Shown: positions 1 through 9,912 of the stretch, piece after piece | How the letters are laid out: each line of letters opens with the position of its first letter | Numbering within the stretch: position 1 is the stretch's first letter | Source: Fortiea contorta PCC 7126 | GTDB taxonomy: Bacteria > Cyanobacteriota > Cyanobacteriia > Cyanobacteriales > Nostocaceae | Direction: 5' to 3' | Assembly: GCF_000332295.1 (NCBI RefSeq) | Contig: NZ_KB235931.1 | Coordinates: forward strand, 186,001 to 250,000 | DNA length: 64,000 nt | Position numbers and translations under genes: made by a program | Notes under the pieces: model-generated | Told to the model about the DNA's origin: nothing | What the model saw: the letters and a program-made list of their open reading frames with translations, nothing else | The model's database searches: none

Positions 1-746
1 GGGAAGCGGCGGTTACGGAAGCACGGGCGGCGTTAGTACTGTTACAAAATGGTACTCGCCCAGAGGAAATCGCTCGACGCCAAGCTGCAGTTAAATCAGC
101 GCAAGCGCAGGTAAAAGCGGCGATGGTGCGGCTGGAAAATACAATTATTCGTGCTCCTTTTGCGGGAATTGTGACACAAAAATACGCCAATATCGGTGCG
201 TTCGTCACTCCTACCACCTCAGCGTCAACCAGCGCGTCGGCGACTTCTAGTTCGATTGTGGCTGTGGCGCGTGGTTTAGAAGTTTTGGCGCAGGTTCCAG
301 AAGCAGATATTGGCAGAATTAAGCAGGGACAACAGGTGGAAATTGTCGCCGATGCTTATCCTGATGAAGTTTTTCAGGGACGGGTGCGGTTAATTGCGCC
401 GGAAGCTGTGGTGGAACAAGGTGTAACTTCTTTCCAGGTCAGGGTAGCTCTAGATACTGGTACTGATAAATTGCGTTCTGGTTTGAATGTCGATTTGACC
501 TTTCTGGGCGATCGCCTGAACAATGCTTTGGTGTTACCAACTGTAGCTATTGTTACAGAAAATGGCAAGACTGGTGTGCTAATACCCGATGCTAATCAAA
601 AGCCCCAATTCCGAGAAGTGACTGTAGGAGCGCAAATTCAAGACCAAACTCAGGTTTTGGGGGGAGTGAAAGCAGGCGATCGCGTATTCGTAGACTTACC
701 CCAAGATTATAAAATCGAGAAGCAGAAGGCTAAACAAAATCAATGA
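1..746 (+). CDS. HlyD-family efflux periplasmic adaptor, 5' truncated by window edge
   Basis: The frame is open from base 3, so this is the C-terminal part of a longer gene. The first residues form an Ala/Gln-rich helix typical of the adaptor hairpin. The segment then re-enters the lipoyl/barrel-sandwich part (IIRAPFAGIVTQKYANIGAFV, near codons 45-65) and continues into the beta-barrel and membrane-proximal domains (LEVLAQVPEADIGRIKQGQ; GLNVDLTF; GVKAGDRVFVDLPQ). Such adaptors link an inner-membrane ABC or RND pump to the outer membrane. Its stop overlaps the start of the downstream MacB-like permease by 4 bp (ATGA), so the two are translationally coupled, which points to an ABC-type tripartite exporter. 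Substrate is unknown. DevB was considered, but nothing seen here identifies it. Confidence 0.88.
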   Translation, partial: EAAVTEARAALVLLQNGTRPEEIARRQAAVKSAQAQVKAAMVRLENTIIRAPFAGIVTQKYANIGAFVTPTTSASTSASATSSSIVAVARGLEVLAQVPEADIGRIKQGQQVEIVADAYPDEVFQGRVRLIAPEAVVEQGVTSFQVRVALDTGTDKLRSGLNVDLTFLGDRLNNALVLPTVAIVTENGKTGVLIPDANQKPQFREVTVGAQIQDQTQVLGGVKAGDRVFVDLPQDYKIEKQKAKQNQ

Positions 747-1960
747 ACTTCCTAGAAAGCGTTAACATGGCGGGAAAAACTCTCCTCTCGAACAAGTTGC
801 GGAGCGCCTTAACCATGCTAGGTATTGTAATTGGTAACGCCTCTGTGATCGCCATGATTGGTATCGGTGAAGGTGGGCAGAGGTACGTTGCTCAACAGTT
901 AGAGTCTTTGGGGCCGAATATCCTGTTTGTGCTTCCAGGAAATCAGGAAACGCAACGCATATCTAGGGATGTTCCCAGAACACTGGTTTTAGAAGATGCA
1001 CAAGCGATCGCTACTCAAGTACCCACAGTAGCAGAGGTGGCTGCAGAATTGAACAGTCGCCAAGTGGTAACTTACGGTAATAAAAATACCGATATCAACA
1101 TCATTGGCACAACTCCCAGCTTTTTAATTGTGCGAGATTTTGAGGTAGACAAAGGCAGATTTTTTACAGATATAGATATGAAGCGCAGCAACCAAGTGGT
1201 GGTCTTGGGTGCAGATTTAAAAACACGCCTTTTTGGTAACAGTAATCCTGTCGGTCAGCAGTTGCGAATTAAAAACACCAGCTTTCAAGTAATTGGGGTA
1301 TTAACTGGTAAAGGCTCAACTTTGGGGGTAAACTACGACGAAGCCGCATTGGTGCCCATTATGACCGCCGCTAACCGGATTGTGGGTCAAACTTCTCCCT
1401 ACGGATTGGAGGTGAGTTATATTGTCGCTTCTGCTAAAAATGCCGAGAGTGTGGACGCAGCCCAGTTTCAAATTACCAATTTACTACGGCGACGGCACAA
1501 ATTAACTGGTGAAGATGATTTCACGATCCGTTCTCAAAAAGACGCTTTGCAAACTGTTGGTCAAATTAGCAGTGCTTTAACTGTAATGTTAGCAGCGATC
1601 GCCGGTATTTCTCTGTTTGTCGGCGGCATCGGCATCATGAATATTATGCTGGTTTCGGTGACAGAACGCACTCAGGAAATTGGATTGCGGAAAGCGATCG
1701 GGGCGACAGAGCAAGACATTTTGCTACAGTTTATGATTGAGGCGGTGATTGTCTCTGCGGTTGGTGGTTTGCTGGGAACTACAGTTGGTGTCAGCGGGAT
1801 TTTTTTAGTGGCTGCTGTCACCCCTCTGCAAGCAGGAATTTCCCCCGTGGCGATTACAATGGCGGTGGGAATTTCTGGAGGAATTGGCTTATTTTTTGGC
1901 GTAATTCCCGCGCGTCGTGCGGCGAAGCTTGACCCGATTGTGGCTTTGCGTAGTGCTTAG
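743..1960 (+). CDS. MacB-like ABC transporter permease (FtsX domain)
   Basis: This 405-residue protein has the MacB layout without an ATPase domain: one N-terminal membrane segment (residues ~18-42, after LLSNKLRSALTMLGIVIG), a periplasmic MacB_PCD region (~45-245), and three C-terminal segments of the FtsX domain (~275-400) with the family signature GGIGIMNIMLVSVTERTQEI followed by GLRKAIGA. It would act in the inner membrane with the adaptor encoded just upstream (ATGA overlap) and with an ATPase subunit not seen here, perhaps upstream of the window. Transport of small molecules or lipids is typical of the family; the substrate cannot be told from sequence. Confidence 0.9.
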   Translation: MNFLESVNMAGKTLLSNKLRSALTMLGIVIGNASVIAMIGIGEGGQRYVAQQLESLGPNILFVLPGNQETQRISRDVPRTLVLEDAQAIATQVPTVAEVAAELNSRQVVTYGNKNTDINIIGTTPSFLIVRDFEVDKGRFFTDIDMKRSNQVVVLGADLKTRLFGNSNPVGQQLRIKNTSFQVIGVLTGKGSTLGVNYDEAALVPIMTAANRIVGQTSPYGLEVSYIVASAKNAESVDAAQFQITNLLRRRHKLTGEDDFTIRSQKDALQTVGQISSALTVMLAAIAGISLFVGGIGIMNIMLVSVTERTQEIGLRKAIGATEQDILLQFMIEAVIVSAVGGLLGTTVGVSGIFLVAAVTPLQAGISPVAITMAVGISGGIGLFFGVIPARRAAKLDPIVALRSA

Positions 1961-2002
1961 TTGCGAATTTTGTTGCAGAATAGACTGCCTTAAAAATAGC
2001 CC

Positions 2003-2985
2003 CTATCCGCTACTATGGGACATTGTGGAATTGGCACAAAGAGCGATCGCTCTTTGTGCCACTGCTGTGTTAGTTTGCAAATAATCTTGCACAAAAGCGC
2101 AACCATCAGCGAGTGCATTAAGTTTGAGAATTTGGGGTAAATTCCAGATATTGAGTGTGTTATCGTCACCTCCTGAAGCGAGGAAAGTCCCGTCGCGGCT
2201 GATAGCGATTTTACGAATAGCGGCGGTATGACCTCTGAGGGTAGTTATTTCTGTGCCATCTAATTTCCACAGTTTAATAGTTGCATCCACGCTACCAGAA
2301 GCAATTATTTGACTATCGGGACTAAACGCTACTCCCCAAACTGCGGCTGTGTGACCTTTGAATGTTTGCAATAACTTACCATCTACTGTCCACAACTTCA
2401 CGGTATTGTCACCGCTCCCTGTAGCTACCATTTTCCCGTTAGGGCTAAAGACAACTTGCCAGATTTCTGCTTTATGTCCTTTGAGAATTTGGGATTTAGG
2501 GCTGTTGATGCGCCATATTTGAGCAATTTTCTCCACATTCGCAATAGCGATCGCTTGACCATCAGGACTCAAAGCCACGCCTGTGATATTACCGTGGGTA
2601 TCTTTGTAACTAGCAACATCAGTCCCGTCTCGCCGCTTGATTTTTACTGTTTGGTTTTCTGCACCTGCTGAAGCAATAAAGCTGCCATCAGGAGAGAAAC
2701 GCACTCCCTAAATAGAAGCACTATGTCCTCTGAGCGTCCTCAGTTCTGTGCCATCAATGTTCCACAGTTTCATAGTTTTGTCGAGACTAGCAGAAACAAT
2801 AGTCTGACCATCGGGACTAAATGCTACTCCCCATTCAGAATTAAAAACGTGGCGATAAATGGGATTTTTAATTTTGAGATAGCCGTTGTGTCTCTCAATT
2901 AAGCCAGATAACAATAGTTCTTTTTGTTCTGGACTATCGTCAATCGCTACAGAATGTAACCTGCTATATATTGAGCTTAAAATGT
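2003..2985 (-). pseudogene. Broken WD40-repeat protein (5'-truncated, in-frame stop)
   Basis: Read on the minus strand, the frame encodes a short piece typical of the region after the AAA-like ATPase domain of large cyanobacterial WD40 proteins ([20 protein letters not shown], ~2,960-2,880), then consecutive WD40 blades ([39 protein letters not shown]). A single TAG at 2,708-2,710 interrupts the frame between the first and second blade and the same frame simply continues past it. No start codon or N-terminal ATPase/sensor part exists upstream. It is therefore a 5'-deleted remnant with a nonsense codon. Blades after the stop could still be made as a 233-residue product from a GTG at 2,704, but no ribosome site supports this. 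Confidence 0.8.
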
Positions 2986-3029
2986 AATATATTTAACTTA
3001 GTAAAAATATTGATTTTCATCTTCCAAAT

Positions 3030-4589
3030 ATGGATTTATTGATTATCTGTGCTGAAGTCACTCTTTTAATCTTAGTTTTCTTAGTAGTAAATTGGATTAT
3101 CAACAAAGTCTTTAAGTTGATTTTAAAAAACTCTGCAATCAAAAACGAGGGTAGGGGTATCAAAACTCTGCGTCGGAATATCACAGGGATTTTGTTATTT
3201 ATTTGTTTAGTATTGTGCATTGCGATTATCGGTGCTAATGGTTATTTAATTTATCGAGGTGAAAACCTTCAAAAATATACACTTTCTTTAATTAAAAGTA
3301 TTCCATCGGGATTTTGGGTAACTTTAGGAATTGGTATTGCTCAAAGTATTGGTATTTTATTTTTAGCAGCGATTGTACTGAAATTTTTACGCTACTGGCT
3401 CAATGTAGCGAATATTCGCGCTAAGAATTTTGAACAAAATACCGCTGACGATCAAAGTATTGATGCTTTTTTTGCCAACCTGAATAACATCATTACTAGT
3501 GGCGTTTGGCTATGGGCTATTATTTGGTGTAGCAAGTTTCTCAAAGTGCCAGTAGTCATATTAGAGTATTTGTACGTCATATTGCGAATTTATCTGATTG
3601 TTGCCGTCGGTTTACTGATACCTAAAGCCATCACTGCTATTATTGATAGCTTGGATGCTCTCAGCCTCAGGTACTCTAGTCCTGACAACCTGCTGAGATT
3701 TTACGATCGCCTCCGACATCTCGTTCCCTTTTTGAAAAAATGTCTGGAGTTTGTGGTCTATATCTGCGTGGCGACATTAGTGATTCAGCAAGTCAAATTT
3801 ATCGCCTACATTGCAGTGTATGGGCCGCGAGTTGTGCAGATAATCGGTATTATCTTCATCAGTCGTGTGTTGTTTGATATTTTTTGCTTATTGATTGAAG
3901 AGGTCTTATTTAAAGATGGAAATTTAGATGATATTCAGACAAGTAGACGGCTCACTCTGGTTCCTCTAGTTCAAAGTTTTTTACAATATTTAGTTTACTT
4001 TGGGGCTATCATCTCAGTTCTTTATACTCTCGATATCAATCCCGCTCCCATACTTGCTGGTGCAGGAATTTTGGGTATAGCTGTAGGTTTTGGAGCGCAA
4101 ACTTTAGTTAATGATATAGTCTGCGGTTTTTTTATTTTGTTTGAAAACTATTACTTAGTCGGTGACTATATCCAAGCGGGGAAATCAGAAGATAAAGTTG
4201 TCGAAGGAACTGTAGAAGCAATTGAACTGCGAACGACTCGGATTAGACATCCCAATGGTCAATTACAGATTATTCGTAATGGTGATATTGGTTCCATTGC
4301 TAATTATTCTAAACAGTATATTTATGCAGTTGTAGAAGTTAGCGTTCCCTATGATTCCAACTTAGCTCATGTGTACAAGGTGATTGAGGAAGTAGGAGAA
4401 CAGTTAAAAGCAGATTATCCCGATATCCTCGAAGCCACACTGGTGGATGGAGTAGAAAGCTTGGGAGAATCTAATTTATTGCTACGAACGTTGACGAAAG
4501 TCAAGTCAGGTAAGCATCTGCAAATACAGCGTATTCTGCGTAAGAGTTTTACAGATGCTTTAGGAGTAAAAGTTAGTGCTGAAAAATAG
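3030..4589 (+). CDS. Mechanosensitive ion channel, MscS family
   Basis: A 519-residue membrane protein. Hydrophobic segments occupy roughly residues 1-30, 50-75, 95-125, 150-210, 240-285 and 310-365. The MscS pore and upper vestibule signature is clear at ~350-385 (ILAGAGILGIAVGFGAQTLV followed by NDIVCGFFILFE), then the cytoplasmic beta domain with HPNGQLQIIRNGDIGSI and a C-terminal alpha/beta vestibule. Channels of this family open with membrane tension and relieve hypo-osmotic shock. The protein is longer than E. coli MscS (286 aa) because of extra N-terminal helices, as is common in cyanobacteria. It stands alone, between a pseudogene and a divergent or convergent regulator. Confidence 0.92.
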   Translation: MDLLIICAEVTLLILVFLVVNWIINKVFKLILKNSAIKNEGRGIKTLRRNITGILLFICLVLCIAIIGANGYLIYRGENLQKYTLSLIKSIPSGFWVTLGIGIAQSIGILFLAAIVLKFLRYWLNVANIRAKNFEQNTADDQSIDAFFANLNNIITSGVWLWAIIWCSKFLKVPVVILEYLYVILRIYLIVAVGLLIPKAITAIIDSLDALSLRYSSPDNLLRFYDRLRHLVPFLKKCLEFVVYICVATLVIQQVKFIAYIAVYGPRVVQIIGIIFISRVLFDIFCLLIEEVLFKDGNLDDIQTSRRLTLVPLVQSFLQYLVYFGAIISVLYTLDINPAPILAGAGILGIAVGFGAQTLVNDIVCGFFILFENYYLVGDYIQAGKSEDKVVEGTVEAIELRTTRIRHPNGQLQIIRNGDIGSIANYSKQYIYAVVEVSVPYDSNLAHVYKVIEEVGEQLKADYPDILEATLVDGVESLGESNLLLRTLTKVKSGKHLQIQRILRKSFTDALGVKVSAEK

Positions 4590-4678
4590 TTATCAATGAG
4601 GTTAGGAGCTAGGAACTAGGGGCGCTTAGGATAGCTAGGATATACCTCAGTAACTAGGAATTGCTTTAATTAAAACTG

Positions 4679-5290
4679 TTAATGCTTCAATTCTAGAAAA
4701 GCTTGTCGCTTGGCGTGGATATTTTTCATGTGCTTTTTCACTGTGTTAATTGAGATGTAGAGTTGATCGGCTATATCCTTACGACTACAATTAACTCGAT
4801 GAAGACACCAAATTTCTGCTTCTCTGGGTGTTAATTCATATTTTTGAATTTCGGCGATCGCTGTATTTTTCATTGACTCATAGCGGTTTTCAATTGTTAT
4901 TAAAAAATAAGGTATGGAAAATTCTTCTAGTTTTACCAATCTGGCTCGGACTCGAAATATTGTTGACTGGTTTAAGACAATTTCATCTGAGATCATGCTC
5001 AGGTGTTCAGATGGCGAATTTTGATTATCAGTTAATGCTTGACAAAGCTCCCAAATAATTGTTGGTACTAAGCTTGCTTGATTTTCTTGGTTTAACTGGG
5101 CACAAATTAAACGAGCAGACGCATTAGCATGAATTAATTTACCTTCATCGTTGACAATTAATATACCATCCTCTAAAGATTCGATTACAGCTTGCAAAAA
5201 CGCAGTTTGTGGTGATTTTTGGCAATCAAAGGTATCTAATTTGTTGGTTTTATTTACTGCTTTTGTCGATGTCTTAGTCAGGGTCATCAT
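4679..5290 (-). CDS. PAS-LuxR type transcriptional regulator
   Basis: A 203-residue protein with a PAS-like sensor at ~30-130 (VIESLEDGILIVNDEGKLIH) and a C-terminal LuxR/GerE helix-turn-helix at ~150-195 (YELTPREAEIWCLHRVNCSR, DIADQLYISINTVKKHM). No receiver domain precedes the DNA-binding part, so it probably senses a ligand or protein partner directly. It lies immediately downstream (237 bp) of the big hybrid histidine kinase on the same strand and might act in the same pathway; that is inference only. An alternative start one codon later (second Met) is equally possible. Confidence 0.87.
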   Translation of the reverse strand: MMTLTKTSTKAVNKTNKLDTFDCQKSPQTAFLQAVIESLEDGILIVNDEGKLIHANASARLICAQLNQENQASLVPTIIWELCQALTDNQNSPSEHLSMISDEIVLNQSTIFRVRARLVKLEEFSIPYFLITIENRYESMKNTAIAEIQKYELTPREAEIWCLHRVNCSRKDIADQLYISINTVKKHMKNIHAKRQAFLELKH

Positions 5291-5527
5291 ATAAGCTTAA
5301 ATCTGCAAAAGATTAGTTATTCATTAATAGGTGCAGTTAACTATAAATATGCACTCTATCTACAAAACAATTTATCCATGCAGATACAGGTAGATGCTCT
5401 ATATCTGTGTGGATAACACAATTTATATACATTGGAAGAAATCTTGATTTCGGATCGAAATCACAGCACCAATTTAGTTACTCGCCAGAAATTTTCACAG
5501 GGAACAGTTCCCTATTCCCTTCTTCGA

Positions 5528-8500
5528 TCAATTTTTTCCAGCAAGACTCGCAACTACTGTAGTTAATTCCGCCGGCTCAATCGGTTTAGGTAAGTGCAGC
5601 TGATAACCTTCTTGTATGGCACGCATTCGGTCTTCGACTCTAGCGTACACTGTGAGGGCTGCTGCGGGAATTTTCCCGCCGCGCTCTGGTGGTTGCTCTC
5701 GCACTTTCCGGATGAAAGAGTCGCCATCTGCAGACGGTATACCTAGGTCACTGACTAAAACATCTGGCTTCCAATCTACAATGAGCTGCAGTGCTTCTGA
5801 GACTGAATCTACAGTGATCACTTCAGCTTGGCACTGTTGCAGTACGGTGGCGATAAATTCTCGGCTATCGGCTTCGTCATCGACAACTAGCACCCGTACG
5901 CCCAAAAGCAGGGGACATGCGGCTAAAGAACCAGCACTTTCTGCGTCTGTACTGTCTTCTAAACCAGGGCTGTGATTGAGTGACAATAGCGGTAATAGCA
6001 CTGTAAAAATAGCTCCTTGTTGCTCACCTTGACTATCTACCTGCACAGTACCGCCATGCAATTCTACTAGGTGTTGGACGATCGCTAAACCTAATCCTAG
6101 CCCGCCGTGTGGTCTGGTGCTGGAACTATCTGCTTGGCGGAAGCGATCAAATACGTAGGGAAGAAATTCGGCGCTGATACCAATACCTGTATCTAATACT
6201 TGAATCTGAGCATAATCAGTGGCACTATCTTTGAGTATTTGCTCTTTGGCACTGATTTTTGCTAGCTTAATTTCTACTCCACCGCCTCTGGGTGTAAATT
6301 TGATGGCGTTAGATAGAAGATTCCAGATGATTTGTTGCAAACGTTCTGGATCACCGGCGACTAAAAATTTAGACTTGAGATCTGGGGTATCACTCAGGGC
6401 GCTATACTTGGGGAATCCGGAAAGTCGATAAATTTTCGATTTCAAGACGATGGATTCAGGACGCTCGCTATTGGCTACCTGCGGTTCCCACCAAGGAATT
6501 AGGGAAAATGTCAAATCGATTTCTTTGGCTTGAGCGGCGACGCTGAGAGTCTCTAATACTGACTCAATCATTGGCATTAAGTCGCAAGTCCGCACATTTA
6601 GACGCAATTGGCCTTTGATCATGCGGGTAATGTCGAGCAAGTCTTCTACTAGCTGGGTTTGGTTTCTGGCGTTGCGCTCGATTGTTTCTAGACCTTTGGT
6701 TGTTTGCACTTCGCTGAGATTGCGCGACCGCAATAATTGCGCCCAGCCGAGAATAGCATTGAGGGGCGATCGCAATTCATGAGATAATATTGCTAAGAAT
6801 TCGTCTTTCATGCGGTTTGCTTGCCGCAGTTGTTCAGTTTGCTGCTGCAACGAAGCAATCAAACTGGCGCGTTCTATAGCGATCGCAATTTGATCACAAA
6901 CAGCTTGCATCATCCCTCTTTGATTCTCAGTGAAGCGCCTCCGCGTCCGCGAGCCAAAGGAAAGAGTACCTAAAAGTTTTCCCTGAGCAATTAACGGATA
7001 CGCACAATAAGCCGTCATTCCCAAGGTGCGAATTAATTCTGTTTTCTGGTCTGTTGATTGTTGCACATTCTCAACAGCAATAGCTCGCCGTTCTTGGGCG
7101 ACAGTCCCAGAAATTGATTGTCCAAAAACAATCCATTCTATATCTGCAGCTTGCTGTTGGGAAATACCCATGAAAGACGCTAGGTGCATTAATTGAGAAT
7201 TTTCCTCAACCAAATAGTTAAAGTAAACATCTAACTCAATTTGTTGCGAAAGTTTACGAAACAAGCTGTCAATCAACGCCAATGGATGCTGGCTAGAAAG
7301 TAATTCACTAGCGGTATCAAATAACAGTTGCAATCTTTTGTAACCCAGTGACAGCGCTTTTTCTGCTTGCTTGAGGTTACTAATATCTTGGAACACCATG
7401 ATACAAGTAGCCGGATGACCGTGCATCGCTGGGAGGGTATCAGCGAAGATCAATAGTGAACGCACAGCGCCGCTTGTATGCCAATCTACTTCTAATCCAT
7501 CCAATCTTTCTCCATTCGCAACCCGCACTCCTGGTATTTGGTCATTGGGAATGCGATCGCCTGCTGCATTGCTGTAATAATAAAATTTATGATACTCTGC
7601 GGCGGGAATATTTCTAGGAAATTCACCCCCAGCTAACTCATCAGCTGCTCGATTAGCAAAAGTTACCTTCGCTGTCATCGGTTCGATAAACAGCAGCGGT
7701 CTGGGCATAAGATTAAGAACATCTTCCAGCCATTTTTGCTGATTGCGTAATACTGCTTCTGCTTGTTTACGTTCTGTGATGTCTACAAATGCACCGATGC
7801 AGCCTCTGGTTTTACCTTCTTCATCAAACAAGGGGGCAACGTATTCTGCTAGGTTGACAATATTACCATTTTCATGGATTATGTCTACCTCAAAATCCAA
7901 AATTTCCACGCCGTTAGCCACAGAATACTGCATAGGCAATTCCTCGGCTAGCAGTTCTCTGCCTTCGCGGTAAACTTTGAATGAAGGTCTTTCGTCGATG
8001 GGAGCACTCAGTGAGGCGTTGAGATGGTGAGCGATGCCCAACTGTTTAGCAAAAGCTGGGTTAACTTTGATATTTTGGCATTGGCTGTCTTCGGCAATAC
8101 CGATACCGATAGGGATGACTTCTAGTAAAGTTTGTAACTCAGCGACACGCCGCTGTAAATCTTTATTAAGTTGGACAATTTGCTCTCTAGCTTGCTGGCG
8201 TTCGCTTAAATCTAAAACTAAAGTCACTGTTTCTTGTTGTTTTTCCCCCAGCAGCACATACCCTACCAACACTGAGACACGACTACCATCTCGGCGAATG
8301 TATTCTTTTTCATATGGTAGACATGCACCCTGAGCATTTTCCTTAGCTTCGGCGACTCTTTGCCAATCTAGCTCGAATTGTTCTGGTGGCGTCAGTTTTT
8401 GCCAAGAAATTGCACCTGCAGCTAAATCTGCTTGGGTGTAACCAATAATATGCAAAAATGCATCATTTGCTTGCTGGAGAGTGCCATCAGCGTTACCGAA

Positions 8501-9541
8501 GGCAATGCCGACGATGTTAGCATCAACAAAACTCCGCAATTTGGCTTCATTAACTCTGAGTACACCTTGAATGCGATCGCGTTGACGACTGAGGCGCTCC
8601 ACAACAGTAGCACTGCGTAATACCAAAATCACAAAAATGACGATCAAGATGATCGCAAATAGGGATATGGCAAAAGCTGCGTCATATTTTTTCGCCTGTT
8701 GCCCTTGGACTATTAACCAGCCTACTAAAAAAGGGACAGCGATCGCTGCTAACAAAAATCTCCGTGCAAACAAGCCCCCATAGCTATCACTCAACAATAC
8801 CCGCATTAACCCCTGGTGGGGATAAACCCACAGCATACCAACGCACAGCACCAGGAAAATCAATATTGTCGGTAAAGCCATTGATGTGGAATATGGTAGC
8901 AATTCATACACAAATTCCACTTTGTAAGTATGAGCAATCAAAGCTTGAAAAGCGATCGCTGCCGCTACTAAAGTGATAATTTGGGCATACCAATAGTGAC
9001 GACGGCTTTGTTTTCTCCCCAATAATTCCAAAGCCACACTGATAAATAGAAAACTTAGTGCTGTGTTCAACCCCATACGCCCAGGATATAACCCCATAGT
9101 TTCCGGCGACGAGTCACGAAACACTAGCTCATCAATCCCCAGATTCCAGTTAAAGAAATATTCACTGAGTGTGAGCAACCCTATAATGAACACTAATAAT
9201 GCACACACCCGCGCCAGCCGCAGATAGAGGCGGTGATGACGGCGCAAATCACTCTTTTTTTTTCTACCTGCTTGATTTTCCTCCACAGCAAACCTTTGAC
9301 TCTCACCCTTTTGTAACAGCCATAAGCATATACCAGACAAGACAAAACACAATGCTGAATTCACCTTCATTGTTGCTGTGCCGGTATAGAAGGCTCTCTT
9401 GAGCAGTTCCACTCCCCATAACCAGCCCAACAGTACCGAGCCGCCTCCGACAATGACCAAGAGACTGGCAATTGTTACTACTAGTGAATTTACGGGGATT
9501 TTATGTATATCTTGCAGCCGCAAGCGGTTGACTTTTAACAT
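5528..9541 (-). CDS. Hybrid sensor histidine kinase/response regulator (multi-TM, PAS x3, GAF, HisKA, HATPase, REC)
   Basis: A 1,337-residue membrane kinase. Residues ~15-310 contain about eight hydrophobic segments. PAS-type domains follow at ~335-450, ~470-590 and ~605-720, and a GAF domain at ~740-890. The HisKA phosphoacceptor is in FLAILSHELRSPLNAILGWA (~910), with HATPase motifs WNLLSNAIKFT, DTGIGI and GGLGLGLAIV (~1,060-1,170). A C-terminal receiver (VRVLVVDDEADSREF; phospho-acceptor Asp in VLVSDLGIPSADG) ends the protein. The three sensor modules plus GAF suggest integration of several signals. No adjacent output gene is obvious except the PAS-LuxR protein downstream on the same strand. 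Confidence 0.93.
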   Translation of the reverse strand: MLKVNRLRLQDIHKIPVNSLVVTIASLLVIVGGGSVLLGWLWGVELLKRAFYTGTATMKVNSALCFVLSGICLWLLQKGESQRFAVEENQAGRKKKSDLRRHHRLYLRLARVCALLVFIIGLLTLSEYFFNWNLGIDELVFRDSSPETMGLYPGRMGLNTALSFLFISVALELLGRKQSRRHYWYAQIITLVAAAIAFQALIAHTYKVEFVYELLPYSTSMALPTILIFLVLCVGMLWVYPHQGLMRVLLSDSYGGLFARRFLLAAIAVPFLVGWLIVQGQQAKKYDAAFAISLFAIILIVIFVILVLRSATVVERLSRQRDRIQGVLRVNEAKLRSFVDANIVGIAFGNADGTLQQANDAFLHIIGYTQADLAAGAISWQKLTPPEQFELDWQRVAEAKENAQGACLPYEKEYIRRDGSRVSVLVGYVLLGEKQQETVTLVLDLSERQQAREQIVQLNKDLQRRVAELQTLLEVIPIGIGIAEDSQCQNIKVNPAFAKQLGIAHHLNASLSAPIDERPSFKVYREGRELLAEELPMQYSVANGVEILDFEVDIIHENGNIVNLAEYVAPLFDEEGKTRGCIGAFVDITERKQAEAVLRNQQKWLEDVLNLMPRPLLFIEPMTAKVTFANRAADELAGGEFPRNIPAAEYHKFYYYSNAAGDRIPNDQIPGVRVANGERLDGLEVDWHTSGAVRSLLIFADTLPAMHGHPATCIMVFQDISNLKQAEKALSLGYKRLQLLFDTASELLSSQHPLALIDSLFRKLSQQIELDVYFNYLVEENSQLMHLASFMGISQQQAADIEWIVFGQSISGTVAQERRAIAVENVQQSTDQKTELIRTLGMTAYCAYPLIAQGKLLGTLSFGSRTRRRFTENQRGMMQAVCDQIAIAIERASLIASLQQQTEQLRQANRMKDEFLAILSHELRSPLNAILGWAQLLRSRNLSEVQTTKGLETIERNARNQTQLVEDLLDITRMIKGQLRLNVRTCDLMPMIESVLETLSVAAQAKEIDLTFSLIPWWEPQVANSERPESIVLKSKIYRLSGFPKYSALSDTPDLKSKFLVAGDPERLQQIIWNLLSNAIKFTPRGGGVEIKLAKISAKEQILKDSATDYAQIQVLDTGIGISAEFLPYVFDRFRQADSSSTRPHGGLGLGLAIVQHLVELHGGTVQVDSQGEQQGAIFTVLLPLLSLNHSPGLEDSTDAESAGSLAACPLLLGVRVLVVDDEADSREFIATVLQQCQAEVITVDSVSEALQLIVDWKPDVLVSDLGIPSADGDSFIRKVREQPPERGGKIPAAALTVYARVEDRMRAIQEGYQLHLPKPIEPAELTTVVASLAGKN

Positions 9542-9912
9542 TGAGGTTACCGTAACCGCATCTCTATTAGCGTAGTAATTTCTAATGTCGATTACAAGTT
9601 AAATCATATATGGCTAGCATTTTATGCTGTAGATATTTTTATTTTTATTACATCTATCTATATGCAGATTTTTTATTCCCCACAGTCATAACCTGGGGAA
9701 TAATTTTTGATGAAGGCAATAGGGAACAAGAAATCGAGGAACTACTGGTCTGTCCCATTAATTTTGCGGGGTGGATTAGTTCGTAGTCAGCACTTTAGTG
9801 CTTAAGCTTCAAGGACTTAAGTCTTGACTACGAAGCCTTCACAACTTATGCGACAGACCACCAGGAACTAGCAACCCTCATCGCTAGCCCCTAGCCCCTC
9901 ACCTCTATTCCC
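9542..9912. other. Intergenic region with a MITE-like repeat
   Basis: No gene was recognised between the kinase start and the murB stop. The distal half holds the MITE-like palindromic element described separately (9,746-9,860) and an STRR-type stretch (agggaacaagaaatc and similar). The first 200 bases are AT-rich and presumably contain the kinase promoter, but no clear motif is seen. Confidence 0.6.
9746..9860. repeat. MITE-like element with nested inverted repeats
   Basis: The ends are a perfect 9-bp inverted repeat (TGGTCTGTC at 9,746-9,754; GACAGACCA at 9,852-9,860). Nested inside is a second perfect 10-bp inverted repeat (TTCGTAGTCA at 9,780-9,789; TGACTACGAA at 9,825-9,834), and inside that two small dyads (GCACTTTAGTGC and AGGACTTAAGTCTT). 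There is no coding potential. The pattern is that of a small non-autonomous mobile repeat. Confidence 0.65.

Noticed and set aside
1-1960. devBC heterocyst glycolipid exporter genes
   Set aside because: Adaptor and permease fit the general HlyD/MacB type; no devA-like ATPase follows and no diagnostic DevC features were seen.
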